DNA from: Diphasiastrum complanatum
Taxonomy: Eukaryota > Streptophyta > Lycopodiopsida > Lycopodiales > Lycopodiaceae
Length of the DNA stretch: 64,000 nt
Assembly (NCBI GenBank): GCA_029204225.1
Contig: CM055109.1
Location: 24,762,422-24,826,421, forward strand
Direction: 5' to 3'
The notes below the pieces were generated by a model that did not search any database, was not told where the DNA came from, and saw only the letters and a list, made by a program, of their open reading frames with translations. The translations under genes were made by a program, and so were the position numbers. Shown piece by piece: positions 46,520 to 58,322 of this stretch (position 1 is the stretch's first letter; each line of letters starts with the position of its first letter).

Positions 46520-48100
46520 ATTTTCTTACTCTTGACCTAAATTCATTTTCCAAGAACTCCTATACAAATACTCACTCTCTAGAACACCCTACAAAAATGA
46601 ACTATTATATAAATCAATCTCCAATTTTCCAAGCATTTTTTTTTGGCTTGACATTAGCCTAAATGGCTTGGTGAACTTTAGTTCTCCAGAACCCATACTT
46701 AAATCATACTTATCACCTCTTTTTTACATGCCTGTAGTGGAATTCGTGTTGTTAATTTTCTTTAGCAAGGATGTGAGGTTCATTTACGGGTATTCAAGTC
46801 TATGTAACAAAAGGACTGCCATAGAAATTCTCCAATGATCTCCAAGGTGCATGGCCTTATCATTGGTCTATGTTATGGTAAGTATTTATAGGTTATATGA
46901 AATTCAAATTTTTGACTTAATTTATTGTATTATGTTTTTGTTAAGCTTTAACTAATGAAATTATTGACTCTTCAATTTATATTTGTGAATTTGATTATAT
47001 TCCAACATCACAATTAGATTTAGCCATTGGTGGAGGGCTCAATTATCCGAAATGAGAGTGAATCTGCATTAAAGAAAACAAGCAGATAGCATGCAAACAA
47101 TTTTTTTCCGCAGTAATTCCGTAGTCCAAGAATGATTCCACGTAGTTCTTCTTCCTATTGTGCCCTTGCATGCTATAATCTAGAAACATGACAAGTAAAT
47201 TTATTTGAAAATGTATTTGTATTGTTTATGATAGTGTCTTCTTATGGAGGATGTATCCAAGTTGTTTTATATATTGGATGAAGAATTGATCGAGTTTGCA
47301 ATGATGCGTCTTGAAGTCTACATGCTTAATGGTTGGCAAAGATTATGTAAAATTGTGAATACTAAAAAGCGAATAGCTTGAATGTTAATCAAGATTATTG
47401 TGAATACTAATCATTATTATAATAAATATTGATCGTAAATACTTGTGAATATTGATCGTGACTACTAAAATATTATGAGTACTTATGATCATGATTATTG
47501 TGAATAAGAGTTGTGAATATTTGAGGATCATTGCCCACTCGAGCTGTCTTTTTTTAATTTGTTTCTTTTTGACCAAATTTCCAAAATGACGAACATTTTT
47601 TGTGGCCAAATATTAAACCCTTTGTAATAAACTATCATCAGATAAAAATCACCTATTATGTGCAATCTTAACTCTACAACTGTAAAAATTGTTGACTTCT
47701 TTTGTGGTAGTGTAGGCTCTTGCAATTTAAAACATTAAAAGAAACAAAAGAATCTCACCATAACTAAACTTACAAATAACTACCTCTTTAGCATGAAAGC
47801 TACGAAATGCATTTGTTTGAATCTTGAAGATAAAATTGTAATAAAAAAAAAATTCCTTATCTATCCAACAATTTCATCATTATAGAAAGGCCTTTGATAC
47901 CACAAGGTTTTTGTTCTATTAGGAGAAGACAAATGAATCCCAACACCCAACTAGGAATCTTGTGTTTTTATAAGTACGCAAACCTAATCATTTGTTTGAT
48001 TATCCAGATGAGTACTTCTTTACTCAAGGCATAAATCCAATCATGGTAGTGATAAGACCTGCCAAACAAGTATAGCTGACATATTACAACCTATGATAAC
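46520..48100 (-). repeat. Repeat beta copy 3, inverted (right arm)
   Basis: Reverse complement of 19255-20835. For example GGGCTCAATTATCCG (47036) pairs with the GAGCCCTCCACCAATGG region at 45689. It is more diverged than copies 1 and 2 are from each other. Confidence 0.8.
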
Positions 48101-49690
48101 CAGGTCGTTCCTTTAAATGACTAACATGGAATACAAGATGAAGCTTAGTTCCAACAGGGAGTTATAGTCGATAAGCAGCCCTACCAATCTTGTTAAAAAA
48201 TTTGAAAGGACTGCTATAACGTGGAGATAACTTTGGAAATTTTCCCATTCGAAGTGTCTTAGAGTCTTTTGGGATTCTAAGATACACCTAATCACCAATC
48301 TCAAATTCTTGAGGAGCATGGCTTCGATTAGCATAGAATTGGGGGATACTAAGCGGATCCAATGCTTTCCCTAGCCACCTGCAATATTTCATGCATATCA
48401 TGCAAGAAATTTGTTGCAGCTTGAACCTTGAGACCTTTGAGTCCAACGGAGATAGGGGAATGAGGTTGAAAGCCATACAAGAGTTTAAAAAAACTAAAAC
48501 TAGTGGCATAATGCTTCATACTATTGTATGCGAACTCACCCATTGAGAGATACTTTTTCCAATTTGATTGTTGGCTGGAAACATATGCACGAAGGATATC
48601 TTCCATCGATTGGTTGACATGTTCGGTCTGACCATCGGTTTCTTGGTGATTTGTAGACGATAGACTTAAAGTAGTTTTCAGTCTCTCAAAGACCGCCTGC
48701 CAGAACCCGCCAGTGAACTTGCAATCACGATCACTAACAATATTATTTGACAAACCATACAACCTGAACAACTTTTCAATGAAGACTTGAGAAAGTTCTG
48801 AAGCTTTGACAATAATTTCTATTGGAATAAATTGTGCCATCTTGGTTAGTTTGTCAACTACTATCCAAATGGCATCGTGACCCTTCCCATACTTAGGAAG
48901 TCTGAACACAATATCAATGAAAATACTTTCTCACTTTTTGCTGGGAATTTCCAATAGATGCAATAGACCAATTGCTTTGAGTCTTTCCGTTTTATTTCTT
49001 GGCACTGTTCACACTTTTGAGCATATGCCTCGATATGACCTTTCATTTTTGGCCAATAAAATTCTCTCTTAACAAGGTCAAGTGTCCTTTGTATACCAAG
49101 GTGTCCCGCACTGGGGCTATCATGGCACTCATGTAGGATTTGGGCCCTAATGTCCGCGATATCTGGTACACAAACTTTTCCTCTATGAAAAAGTAAACCA
49201 TTCCTAACGGAATAATCATCAAGTATCTTCTCTTCGCGAGACTTCTTGAAATCTTGCTTTCCAAGATTATTTCTCACTATAGGGCTTTCTGCCAGGACTT
49301 CTTGCCAAATACGACCGAAACACTCATCGGTTTGACAAAGATCTTGTAAAGAAAGATACAACTCGGATTGGAACTCAACAAAGCATAACTGATTAACTTC
49401 TCCAATCTAGGTCAACGCATCAACGACACAATTTGACTTACCTTGACGATACTTAATGTTGAATTCGAACTCTTGAATGAGTTTCGACGAACAAGCCTTA
49501 CAACCCTAAGGTCCAAGGCATCACAAATATACTCAAGAGACTCATGATCTGTCATAACCACGATTTTAGATCCGTAGAAATAATGTTTCTAGTTTTTTAA
49601 CGCATGGATGACAGTAAAAAGTTATTTCTCATGAGTAGAATAACTACTTTGAGTTGGGTCCAACTTCTTGCTCTCGAAAGCCATTGATGT
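48101..49690 (-). pseudogene. Ty3/gypsy pol relic: RNase H, integrase, C-terminal region
   Basis: On the minus strand, from 49690 down: RNase H (MAFESKKLDPTQSSYSTHEK, a stop, VVMTDHESLEYICDA). From 49361 comes the integrase zinc finger (ILHECHDSPSAGHLGIQRTL, REFYWPKMKGHIEAYAQKCE with the H-H-C-C pattern). The integrase core (48909-48349) has DKLTKMAQFIPI, VSDRDCKFTGGFWQAVF and NHQETDGQTEHVN, then GFQPHSPIS. The end is VYLRIPKDSKTLRMGKFPKL and a PVGTKLHLVFHVSHLKERPG-type tail. Stops at several Trp and Gln codons and a break between 48909 and 48960 kill it. No LTR, protease or RT remains; the left border coincides with the end of repeat beta. Confidence 0.85.
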
Positions 49691-49987
49691 ACTGTCTTGG
49701 GTCATCATTTCTATTAGATTTAAAATAAATAAATGATGGCTTTATTGGCCGTCATTTAAGATAACATAAATGACGGAGTATAGAAACACCTATGGAGCAG
49801 AATGTAATTGGCCACTAACATCTTCAAAGCTTCAATTATTTCAAACAACCCTTTGTTTCTTATCCTCCCCTTCTTCTTATGTTTTTTGGATTTCTTTCCC
49901 TCACGAGAAGAAGAAGAGCTATATGGAACTAGAAGACACTAAATCTGTCTTGGAGTCGAAATCGGACAAATCACTTCCTGTATGGTG
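49691..49987. other. Gene-free junction with a short hairpin
   Basis: No gene. AAATGATGGC TTTATT GGCCGTCATTT (49731-49757) can fold on itself, and AAATGACGG recurs at 49768. It may be a MITE end, but nothing pairs with it further away. Confidence 0.35.
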
Positions 49988-52900
49988 TTTCAATCATAGC
50001 AAATGGCATCTTGGAGATTCTTGCATCATGGTTGAGCTCTTTAATATTTGCTGTTTAAATTAATCTATTGTCACACATGTTCTTGAGTGTCTACCTTTCA
50101 CTTGCGAACTTGGTCTACATTTGTCTCTTGCCAAGTGGAGGCTTGGATGATGAGATATCATGACATGGGGCTAGTCTTGCCTTTGTAAATAATATGCCAT
50201 TCTATTTTGAGCAATTCATCAGATGCAATGCCATGATAGGCCAAAAATTGATGTAATTTTCATTAATATTTTTCAAATATGATAGAATCTTAGCTTCAAG
50301 AAAATTGATTATAGAGATATCATGCACTTTGTTGGAGATAACTTCATCTATGATTTATTTATTAATATAGTATATATAATTATCATTTTGCAAGAGAGAG
50401 AAGTAGTGCTATTCATCTGATTTAATGATACAAAAGGAAAAATGATGATTATGTGAAAAGATACTGGTTATCAACTGATATTTTGGTTTTACTTTGACAT
50501 CTAGTAACATCAAAGATTTTGCTAATATCAGTGTTTTTAATATTTCAAATTACTATTACCTTTGGTTAATAATATATTTGCACGACTTTATGTTCTAAGA
50601 AAGATCATACTGTGACAGTATATTTGTCACAAACATTATTGCTACCAATTCAGAGTTAGAAGTGGTAGATGCTTTTGTTTGGTAATTGTAGCCAAGAATC
50701 TTAGAGCTCTAAGACTAAACATTGGCAAAGACCCTCACAATTTCGTTGGCCTGATCCACACAAATACCTTTTTAGATATAGTCGTTATCTTAGGTTTGGT
50801 AAATGTTTGCTCTAGTTGGACAATGTTATAGTTGCTCTATTAGATCAAAATTTGATAAATAGTAATCAATAACAAATATGACAGTACTGACATATTGTTG
50901 AAAGAAAGATAAGAAGGGAACCTTCATAGCAAATGAGAGAAAGAAGATCAAACTATTGATTACTTCTCACAAAACTCATACATCAATTGACACACTCCCA
51001 ACTAGTTATAGTGCAGAGACGTTTGTAGACACAACTAAAAAAATAGCATGGTTGTTAACATGACATCAAATGACACACTCTCACCTAGTTATAGTGCATC
51101 GAAGTGTGTAGACGTTGCTTCAGAAATGACATGGATGTTAACATGACCAATCACTTGGCTGGGTTTACATCATTACATATCTACATCTTCAAATTAGTTT
51201 GTCCCCAATTAATAGAAATTGCCCTTACGATGTCAATTTTAATACATCGAACAAAGTTAGCTCATTTAAACTTCTATATCATATACAAAAAAGCTAGACT
51301 ACACATAAATGTACAATTTATGACAAAGTACGGCTCCACAAACTTTGTACTTTACAATCATTCTCTAATTTGCTATTAGTTTAAGTCATTTAGAATGAAA
51401 TAGAATGGCATTTAGGATGAAAACGTAATTACTATTTAGTGATATAAATGGCACCCCTTTTCAATTTAGATTAATTAAAAGAATTCTTGTTGGAATCATC
51501 ACGTGAATCTTATTGAATTTGAGAATCCGCATAATTGCACCATCACTTAGATGCCTATCCTAGAACAATTTGCATTCAAATAAGATTTAAAACAACCAAA
51601 TTCTTTTTGTAATGAGTTGATTTTTTTTGGTAGGTTTGGGACTTCCATGAGGATTTTCTGGGGATGCATAAAAAGCCATGAAAACCATTAAAAAATAATA
51701 ATGAGTCATCAAAAGATTTGTATTTCCCAAACACTAACAACTAAAAACTAAACTTTGAAGATTAAGTCGTAAACCTGGTAATCCTTAAAAGGTTTGCCAC
51801 AAAAACACCAACTCTATCCTATGTAGTGAGATTCCATAAAATAAATAGACATTTGTGAAAGGAAAAAATAAATAGGTAAACATAGATGAATGTGTGTGAA
51901 AAGAATCTAAACACCCAAAAAATGACTTATGCTTGATGTCTACAATCTTTGACGAGTTAACAAATGATTGTCATACCACATGAATTAACTCATTGGACAC
52001 GTGTAGTGAATTTAGGCATAAATCACAAATTGCAGCCATAAGCTATTGCAAACAAATAGAACTAGGCGCACCCCAAATCTGCAAAAGAGAAATGTGGCTT
52101 GTTGCCCATTGTGATGATGTTGTTTAATTGTTTTTACTGTAACCTCTGCCCTATCTAAAAAGGACGGAACGAATTTCTTTGTTGGTCATTTGATAAGTCT
52201 TAGAAGCTTTCCCACACACAAGAGCAAGCATATGGTCACAATGAAGCTCGTCCTTATCATATGGTACTATTTTACTATGCTACGTGACATTTTAGGATTT
52301 AATAAATAGGGACAAAAGATGCTTAGGCCTTTTCATTTGTGTACTTGGGTCAAGAACCTTAACATCATGTTAAGGAATGAGTGTCTATCTAAGCCTTGTT
52401 GACATGTGATATCAGTGTACTTGTTGTGATAATCTACTCATATATGTTGCAATCTCTTGATATAACACTAAATGTAATATTATCATTGGTTGGAGATCAA
52501 GGCATTATTAGTCATAGGTAGATTATGATAGATTCATGATATGCAATGCATGGTGAATAGTAATTCATGGTTATGATGATTGCCTGCTTTCAATCAAGTT
52601 ATGATCCATAACTCCATGCTACAATAAAGTGTCCACAACTTAGAATGATTACTACGTGAATGGGAATGTGATGTTTAGCGAGGTTGATTTTCAAGACATT
52701 GAATTCACCCACATTAGATATTAATTATCAAGGGCTTTCTAGATTAGAGAGGCATGGGTATAAGTGCAGTCGCACAAGGAAAGAGGATCCGATGTAAAAG
52801 TTAGAACTTTCTCTCAATAGGCCAAGGCTATCATGGGCTTAACAAGCATAATGCCCTCGAGCATGAGGATACATGCAATTGTGATTGTAATTAAATCATG

Positions 52901-53220
52901 AAAATAATAAACATGCATAATCTAATCATTATCTTAGTGTAAAGAACACTAGTAATAGATACTAAGAAATACCAATCAAAAACCAATACTTTGGTCTTTG
53001 ATGTACTTTTCTCGCTTATGACAAAAGTAGGATGAACTAAGAATTACTGCTTTCTAATTCAAATACATGGGTACTCCCGCTGGAACTAGTTTTAGGATGA
53101 ATTACTCATTTGAAATTCAGCACCGTGGCTTTTGATTTGAAATTTTCATCCTCTAGCTAGTGTCGTCTCTAGGGCTGAGCTACAACTCGTCGTGTCATAA
53201 ATTGCTATCTTTATATGAAG
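49988..53220 (+). repeat. Block A3: repeat alpha copy 4 and S1 upstream region
   Basis: Matches 39790 onward, then 15131 onward, with more differences than A1 and A2 show between them. It also keeps the 13860-14050 type segment (52395-52565) that alpha copies 2 and 3 lack. It therefore looks closest to the ancestral layout. No gene. Confidence 0.75.
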
Positions 53221-53223
53221 GTA

Positions 53224-53271
<48 letters not shown>
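53221..53271 (+). promoter_or_regulatory. (CT)n tract before S1-like copy 3
   Basis: An uninterrupted CT microsatellite ending two bases before the ATG at 53272. Confidence 0.6.
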
Positions 53272-53273
<2 letters not shown>

Positions 53274-53527
53274 GATCATTCACTTATTCCCTATGTTTGC
53301 AAGCTTGTTTCTACTTCAGGTGTCTTTCGGTCACTTTCTTTTGTGTAACAAACCTAAGTGATAATTTCATAGCATTGTGTTGTTCAAATAAGACTAAATC
53401 TGTGGGCGTCCATGTGGTCCATAGTGGTCTCAATTGGTCGTATACTTTCACTGTGAATGAACAAATCGAACACATTTGTGATTTCACAAGAAGGGAGGGC
53501 ATGACATTGCAGGCAGCCGACTTGTAG
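53272..53527 (+). pseudogene. S1-like pseudogene, copy 3
   Basis: The ATG at 53272 gives the signal peptide (MIIHLFPMFASLFLLQVS). A small deletion around 53330, at the end of the signal peptide, then shifts the frame and a TGA follows. The rest of the gene continues in another frame: VTNLSDNFIALCCSNKTKSV, GVHVVHSGLNWSYTF, EHICDFTRREGMTLQAADL, then TAG. Disabled by the frameshift. Confidence 0.6.
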
Positions 53528-53989
53528 ATATGGACTTAGAAAATGCACTTGGACGTAAGGCTAGACATTCTTTCTTCACTAATTCTTTTGATTGCATAGC
53601 CAAAGTGTCGTGGTCTGAGTCATGCTCGAGATTTTGTAATATTAATTTGCATATGCCAAAAATCTAAAATGAATGTACAATCCCTCTTTTGCCATGCAAC
53701 GACCTCTAAGTTACGGGACTGTTGTCAAGCCATGCACAAGAGGCTTGTGCACCTATTTGCTTGTGTGAAGGTGCTTGAGCGCATGTTGGTTGTCCTCATT
53801 GTCCCATAAGCAGTTATGGTCGCTGGATTCCTCTCCATATAAGAAGTAACTTGCACATTGTCTCTAGTCCCCTGGTACCAGCCCTTTTGGGGTCAAGAAC
53901 AAGCGGGTGGCTAGGCGATTGGGGGTGGGATCCCAATAGAAGCTAGATCCAAACTCAAGATAGATTGATTTTTTAGTTGTGAGCTTGAT
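53528..53989. other. End of block A3 and an unassigned stretch
   Basis: 53580-53712 still matches 17940-18090. From 53713 on the sequence is new; CTGGTACCAGCCC at 53873 is a weak resemblance to a primer-binding site ahead of the old Copia element. No LTR identified. Confidence 0.35.
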
Positions 53990-55710
53990 CTCACATATTG
54001 TTGCCAGATTTCATAGGTTGGATCAACATTATAAGTGTAAGATCTGAGGTCGAGATTGCAAGCAACATATTCATCTCCATCTTTGTCATTACTAGAACTT
54101 CTCATAGAGAACTTGCTTCAACTAGTTCACATTTTCTAGAGCATAGTGGGAAATTAACATCCTCCAATTATGCAATGTGGAAGATAAGGATGGAATCATT
54201 ATTTACAAGATGTAATGGACATTGTTAGTGGAGCCGAAGAAGAACCCGCAACACCTAATGAAATTGCAGCATTCAAGAAGAGAACTAGAATTGCTGTTCA
54301 TTTTATAAAAACGAATGTCACAAATGAAATGTAAAGGGACATCAGTACATGCACTACTACCAAGGAGGCTCGGGGCAATCTTAAAACAATCTATGAAATT
54401 AAGAATACTTCAAGATTACTTACACTTAGAAATTAGATCTTTCTAAGTTATCAAAGAGTAGATGAGAGTGCTTCAAATTATGTAATGAGAGTTAAAGATT
54501 TTCATCAAGAGTTACTGGTATTGGTGATGCTCTTAAGAACACTAAGCTTGTTCAAGTAGTCCTTAATGGACTAAGAGATGAGTATGACAATATTGTGCAG
54601 ACTTATGTTGTTAGGGAGGAGCTTCCATCTTTGGAGACTCTTCAAGGAGATCTCATTGCTGAAGAAAGCTGACAAGAGAACAAGATATTGAGGATCAACA
54701 AACTTTCATTGAAGGATGGTGCAGATGACATAACGCATTTCAACAAGGAGAAGTCAAGAGGCAAGGGAAAAGGTCAACAACACTTCAAGAAGGATAAAGC
54801 CAAAGAAGGTGGTGAGGATCAATCCTCACAAGCTGCAACATCCAGTGGCGAGAAAAAGCTGTCAAAGATCAAATGTTTCAAGAAGAAGAACCAGTCCAAG
54901 CAAGCTAACCTTACTAATGAGAAAGAGTGTGAGGTAATGAGAGTGAAAGAGACAATTCTTTAATGATGTATAGTCTTTCATCCATTCCTTTCAAGAATGA
55001 AGAAATATGGTGGATAGATAGTGGGGCGAGTTCCCATATGTCTAGTTCAAGAAACTATTTCACAAGTGTCATGCCATATGTAGGCGCAAAAAGATCAATC
55101 TAACCTGCTAATGATGTAGAGTGTAGAATTGAGGGAATAGGGAGTATTCCACTGCATGCATCATCATCAAGATCTTTTTGTTTGCATGATGTACTTTATG
55201 TGCCTAAACTAACCAAGAACCTCATAAGTGTAGGACAATTGTTTGATTGTAGTTGGATGTCAAATTTCATGCTGACAAGTGTGTAATCTCAAGGGAGAAT
55301 GAAGTGATAATTGGAGGAGCTAGAGCTAGGAAGTTGTACAAGCTAGATTCTAGGGAAAGTGCTAACATTTATGATGTTGCTTATGAGACCAAGCTTCATC
55401 AAGAGGATATATGGCATAAAATATTGGGTCATCCCAATTTCAAAGCCATGCAATCTATGATCAAGGAAGGAAAAGTTGTTGGACTACCAAAGACACTGTC
55501 AAAGGAGCTTTGACCCTGTGAAGCTTGTGTTTTGGCAAAATCACATAAAAGACCTTTTCCAAGATCTAGCATCAAGACTCAACAACCATTTGGCATTTTG
55601 ATGTTCATTTCTCTTCTACTAAGAGCAAAGGAGGAGCAAATTGTTTTGTTTCTTTCATAGATGATTACACAAGATATTCTTGGATCTATATGCTGTCTTC
55701 TAAATCCATT

Positions 55711-56081
55711 AGAGGAGTTCTATATCCAAAAAAGACCCTTTATAAAGACCCTTTTTATATTTTCTCTCAATTTCTTTTTACACATGGACCAATCAAAACA
55801 CTCAAATTTGAAATCTATGTAACATAACTTTTTGAGTCCACATTTTGATTCCACACTAAAATTGGCATAACTTTTTAGTGGTAAGTCTGAATTTAGCAGA
55901 GTTTGGTGCATTGGAAAGCGCTCGACAAGGGTTTCCAATGATATGTTACATGACATACTTTTGATCTACGATTAGAAAGTTATGGCAAGTCAAAAGTATT
56001 AGTGTTATAATATTTTAATAATATAATCTACATCTTGCACGAATTCTTAAAGGGTCTTTTTGGAGCTCAAAAGTCTCCTAA
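55711..56081. mobile_element. MITE-like insertion in the old Copia integrase
   Basis: About 370 bases unrelated to Copia, breaking the integrase between SKS and GGGKY. The ends are imperfect inverted repeats: AGAGGAGTTC...CCAAAAAAGACCCTTTA at the left and TAAAGGGTCTTTTTGG...CTCCTA at the right. It has no coding capacity. The target duplication is unclear. Some integrase codons next to it are also missing. Confidence 0.55.
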
Positions 56082-57055
56082 TGCATGGTTTATGATGTCT
56101 TCCTTACGGTGGAGGTAAATACACCTTTAATAAGTTAAAAAACGATTGTGGGCAAGAGGGAACACAAGGAGCATTTTCTTGTTCTTGTACTCCTCAATAA
56201 AATGTAGTTGCTGAAAGAAAAAATAGAACATTGTGTGAATGTGCAAAAGCTATCATGCTAGAAGCATATCTGCCTAAAGAAGTTTGGGGAGAAGTAGTTG
56301 CATGTGCAAATAATCTTTGTAATAGGCATCCTAATCTTGCTATAGAAGGAAGAACACCATTTGAAATGTTGTACAAGAAAAAGCCTAAGGTAGATCATCT
56401 TAGGATCTTTGGCTGCTTATGCTATGTGCATGTTCCTTTAGAGACTAGTAAAAAGAATGATCCTAGTGCTATTAAAGGTATTTTTGTTGGATATACATCT
56501 TATAAGAAAGCATATAAAGTTTATGTTCCTTCTACTAACAAGAATGTTGTAAGTAGAAACGTGACTTCCAGGAAGATCAAAAGTTTAACTTGGATGAGGC
56601 AAAGATCAATTAATCTCATGCAGGATCTATAGTCATCAATCTTGATGTTGTTCAAGATGTGGCGGGGCCGAGTCTTTGAGGAGGAGCAACTTTAAGCACC
56701 TACACCTAGTATATCCACAAGAGAAAGATCCAAGCCAAGAAGGCTCACATATAATGAAGAATGAAGGCAAGTGGAAGATGAAACTTCCTATCATGCATTA
56801 TTCATATCAGATGAAGAGCCTAAAGATGTCCAAGAAGCACTTCAATCCAAGGGGTGGGTTGAAGCAATGACCCAAGAGTTTGAAGCCTTGATGTAAAACA
56901 ATACATGGGAGCTTGTGGAGCCACCTAGCAAGATGCATGTCATTGGATGCAAATGGGTATTCAAAACCAAGTACAACAATGATGTATCCATCAACAAATT
57001 CAAAGCAAGACTTTGTGCCACTCTCAAATCAAAGGTCCTGACTATGAAGACACTT

Positions 57056-57060
57056 TTGCA
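57056..57060 (+). repeat. Target-site duplication TTGCA, left
   Basis: TTGCA before the 5' LTR and again at 62922-62926 after the 3' LTR; five bases is the usual Copia length. Confidence 0.95.
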
Positions 57061-57713
57061 TGTGAAAAATTGTCAACTAGTAGTATTTTCCTAACTTGAG
57101 ATTTTGTAGGCCTATGGCCAAATAAAAGTTAGAGATAGGTTCATACATGTATGTAGAGGCCCAAAGTATGTGTACACTACTTTTGAGGTCACATTAATTA
57201 GAGGAGGTCGAGTGTGGAGCTCTTCTATTGGCTCATAATTTGGTGCATTCCTATTTGACCAAATTTCTAGGTATATGGGTGAATCCTATTGGACCCCAAT
57301 TTTAGCCTATCATAAGACAAGTGGCCAAGAGGCACTATGGCTGCTATAAATAGCCATCTCCACGAGTATGTACACATCTCATTTTCATTCTATTGAATGA
57401 ATGTTATGCTCTTTGAAGGTCCATCTTCTTCTCTCTCACTTTTTTGTTCATATCTTGCATTCTAGCCACTAGAATTGTGATTTCTTTGTTGCTATGGCTT
57501 CACACGTGTGAAATGCAGGTTGTAGGCTCTGAAGTACGGACAGGGACAGCAAGTTTCTGTTTGTGGAAGCTTATGATCAGATTTTGATGTTTAGTTGATG
57601 TTTAGTATGCTTAACATCACAATTTCTATCATTTTTTCAATCTAGATGTGCATAACTTCCATGGCCAAGATCTTTATGAAACTTTAGCATCTTTTGGATC
57701 TGAGTTTTTCACA
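57061..57713 (+). repeat. 5' LTR of the young Copia element
   Basis: Begins TGTGAAAAATTGTC and ends TTTTTCACA. It contains CTATAAATAG (57346-57355), a good TATA box, and a CACACGTGTG palindrome (57504). Transcription would start shortly after the TATA box. Confidence 0.95.
57346..57355 (+). promoter_or_regulatory. TATA box in the 5' LTR
   Basis: GCTATAAATAGCC fits the plant TATA consensus. The 3' LTR carries the same site at 62554-62563. Confidence 0.7.
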
Positions 57714-57731
57714 TGGTATCAGAGCATTAGG
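57714..57731 (+). promoter_or_regulatory. Primer-binding site (initiator Met tRNA)
   Basis: TGGTATCAGAGCATTAGG immediately follows the LTR. TGGTATCAGAGC is complementary to the 3' end of plant initiator Met tRNA, the usual Copia primer. Confidence 0.95.
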
Positions 57732-58322
57732 CGGCCAAATGTGCAGGTTTTGCCAGATTTAGAAGAGATTTGTGGGCGAGTTTGCTTTTGTAGCATTCCA
57801 ATCAAGTTTCTAGCTAAAAATCTTGTTGATTTATGTGTAGAAATTGGATCTTTGTGATCAAAACATCATTTGTATGCATTTCAATTGAAGTAGGGCGAAT
57901 TCCCTCTGTACTTATCAGAATAAGGAGACAAAAATTGTTTTGGAAAGAGGGAGATGCAAGATCCAACAAGATCCTATTAGTTTTCCATTCTAGCATATAG
58001 TTTTTTGATTCAATTTCTTGCTTCTTCATGTCAAAAACTTCAAAATTGATGTAACCCTCTGATTTTCAGTTTGCTGAATGATTCAAGAGTGTATTTCAAT
58101 CTTAGGAGTGAGGGAAAAGCAAGTATATTGAGGTTTGGTCTTGGTTTGATCAAGAAATCATAAAACTAGTGGCTAAAATTAAGGAAAAAGTGAGGAAAAG
58201 AGAGAAAAAGTAAGGTTTTAGGTTCCAAATCTTTGTGATTTCTTCTTGTGTTTCATTTGTTGATTCAAGAGAGTGCTTAGTGCATTGGAACAGGTCAAAG
58301 ATCAGAGATCAATCATTGCAAC
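57732..58322 (+). other. Untranslated leader of the young Copia element
   Basis: About 590 bases between primer site and gag ATG, with no long open frame. Packaging and dimerisation signals would be expected here but cannot be picked out. Confidence 0.6.

Larger units (their letters stand above)
53990..57060 (+). pseudogene. Old Copia element, 5' half (GAG to start of RT)
   Basis: Heavily broken. GAG: LEHSGKLTSSNYAMWKIRME near 54140, then frame changes and stops. The zinc knuckle (near 54870) is reduced to IKCFKKKNQSKQANLTNEKE. Protease WWIDSGASSHMSSS lies near 55012, GAG-pre-integrase IWHKILGHPNFKAMQSM near 55410 and ACVLAKSHKRPF near 55530. The integrase core is interrupted by a MITE-like insertion and resumes at VAERKNRTLCECAKA (56207), CNRHPNLAIEGRTPFEML and GCLCYVHVPLETSKK. 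The RT start (NNTWELVEPPS, VIGCKWVFKTKYNND) runs to 57060, where the young Copia element is inserted. It resumes at 62922. Same family as 9900 and 37420. Confidence 0.85.

Noticed and set aside
49770-50063. 97-codon open frame at the A3 junction
   Set aside because: It crosses the boundary between unique DNA and the duplicated block, so it is a chance frame.
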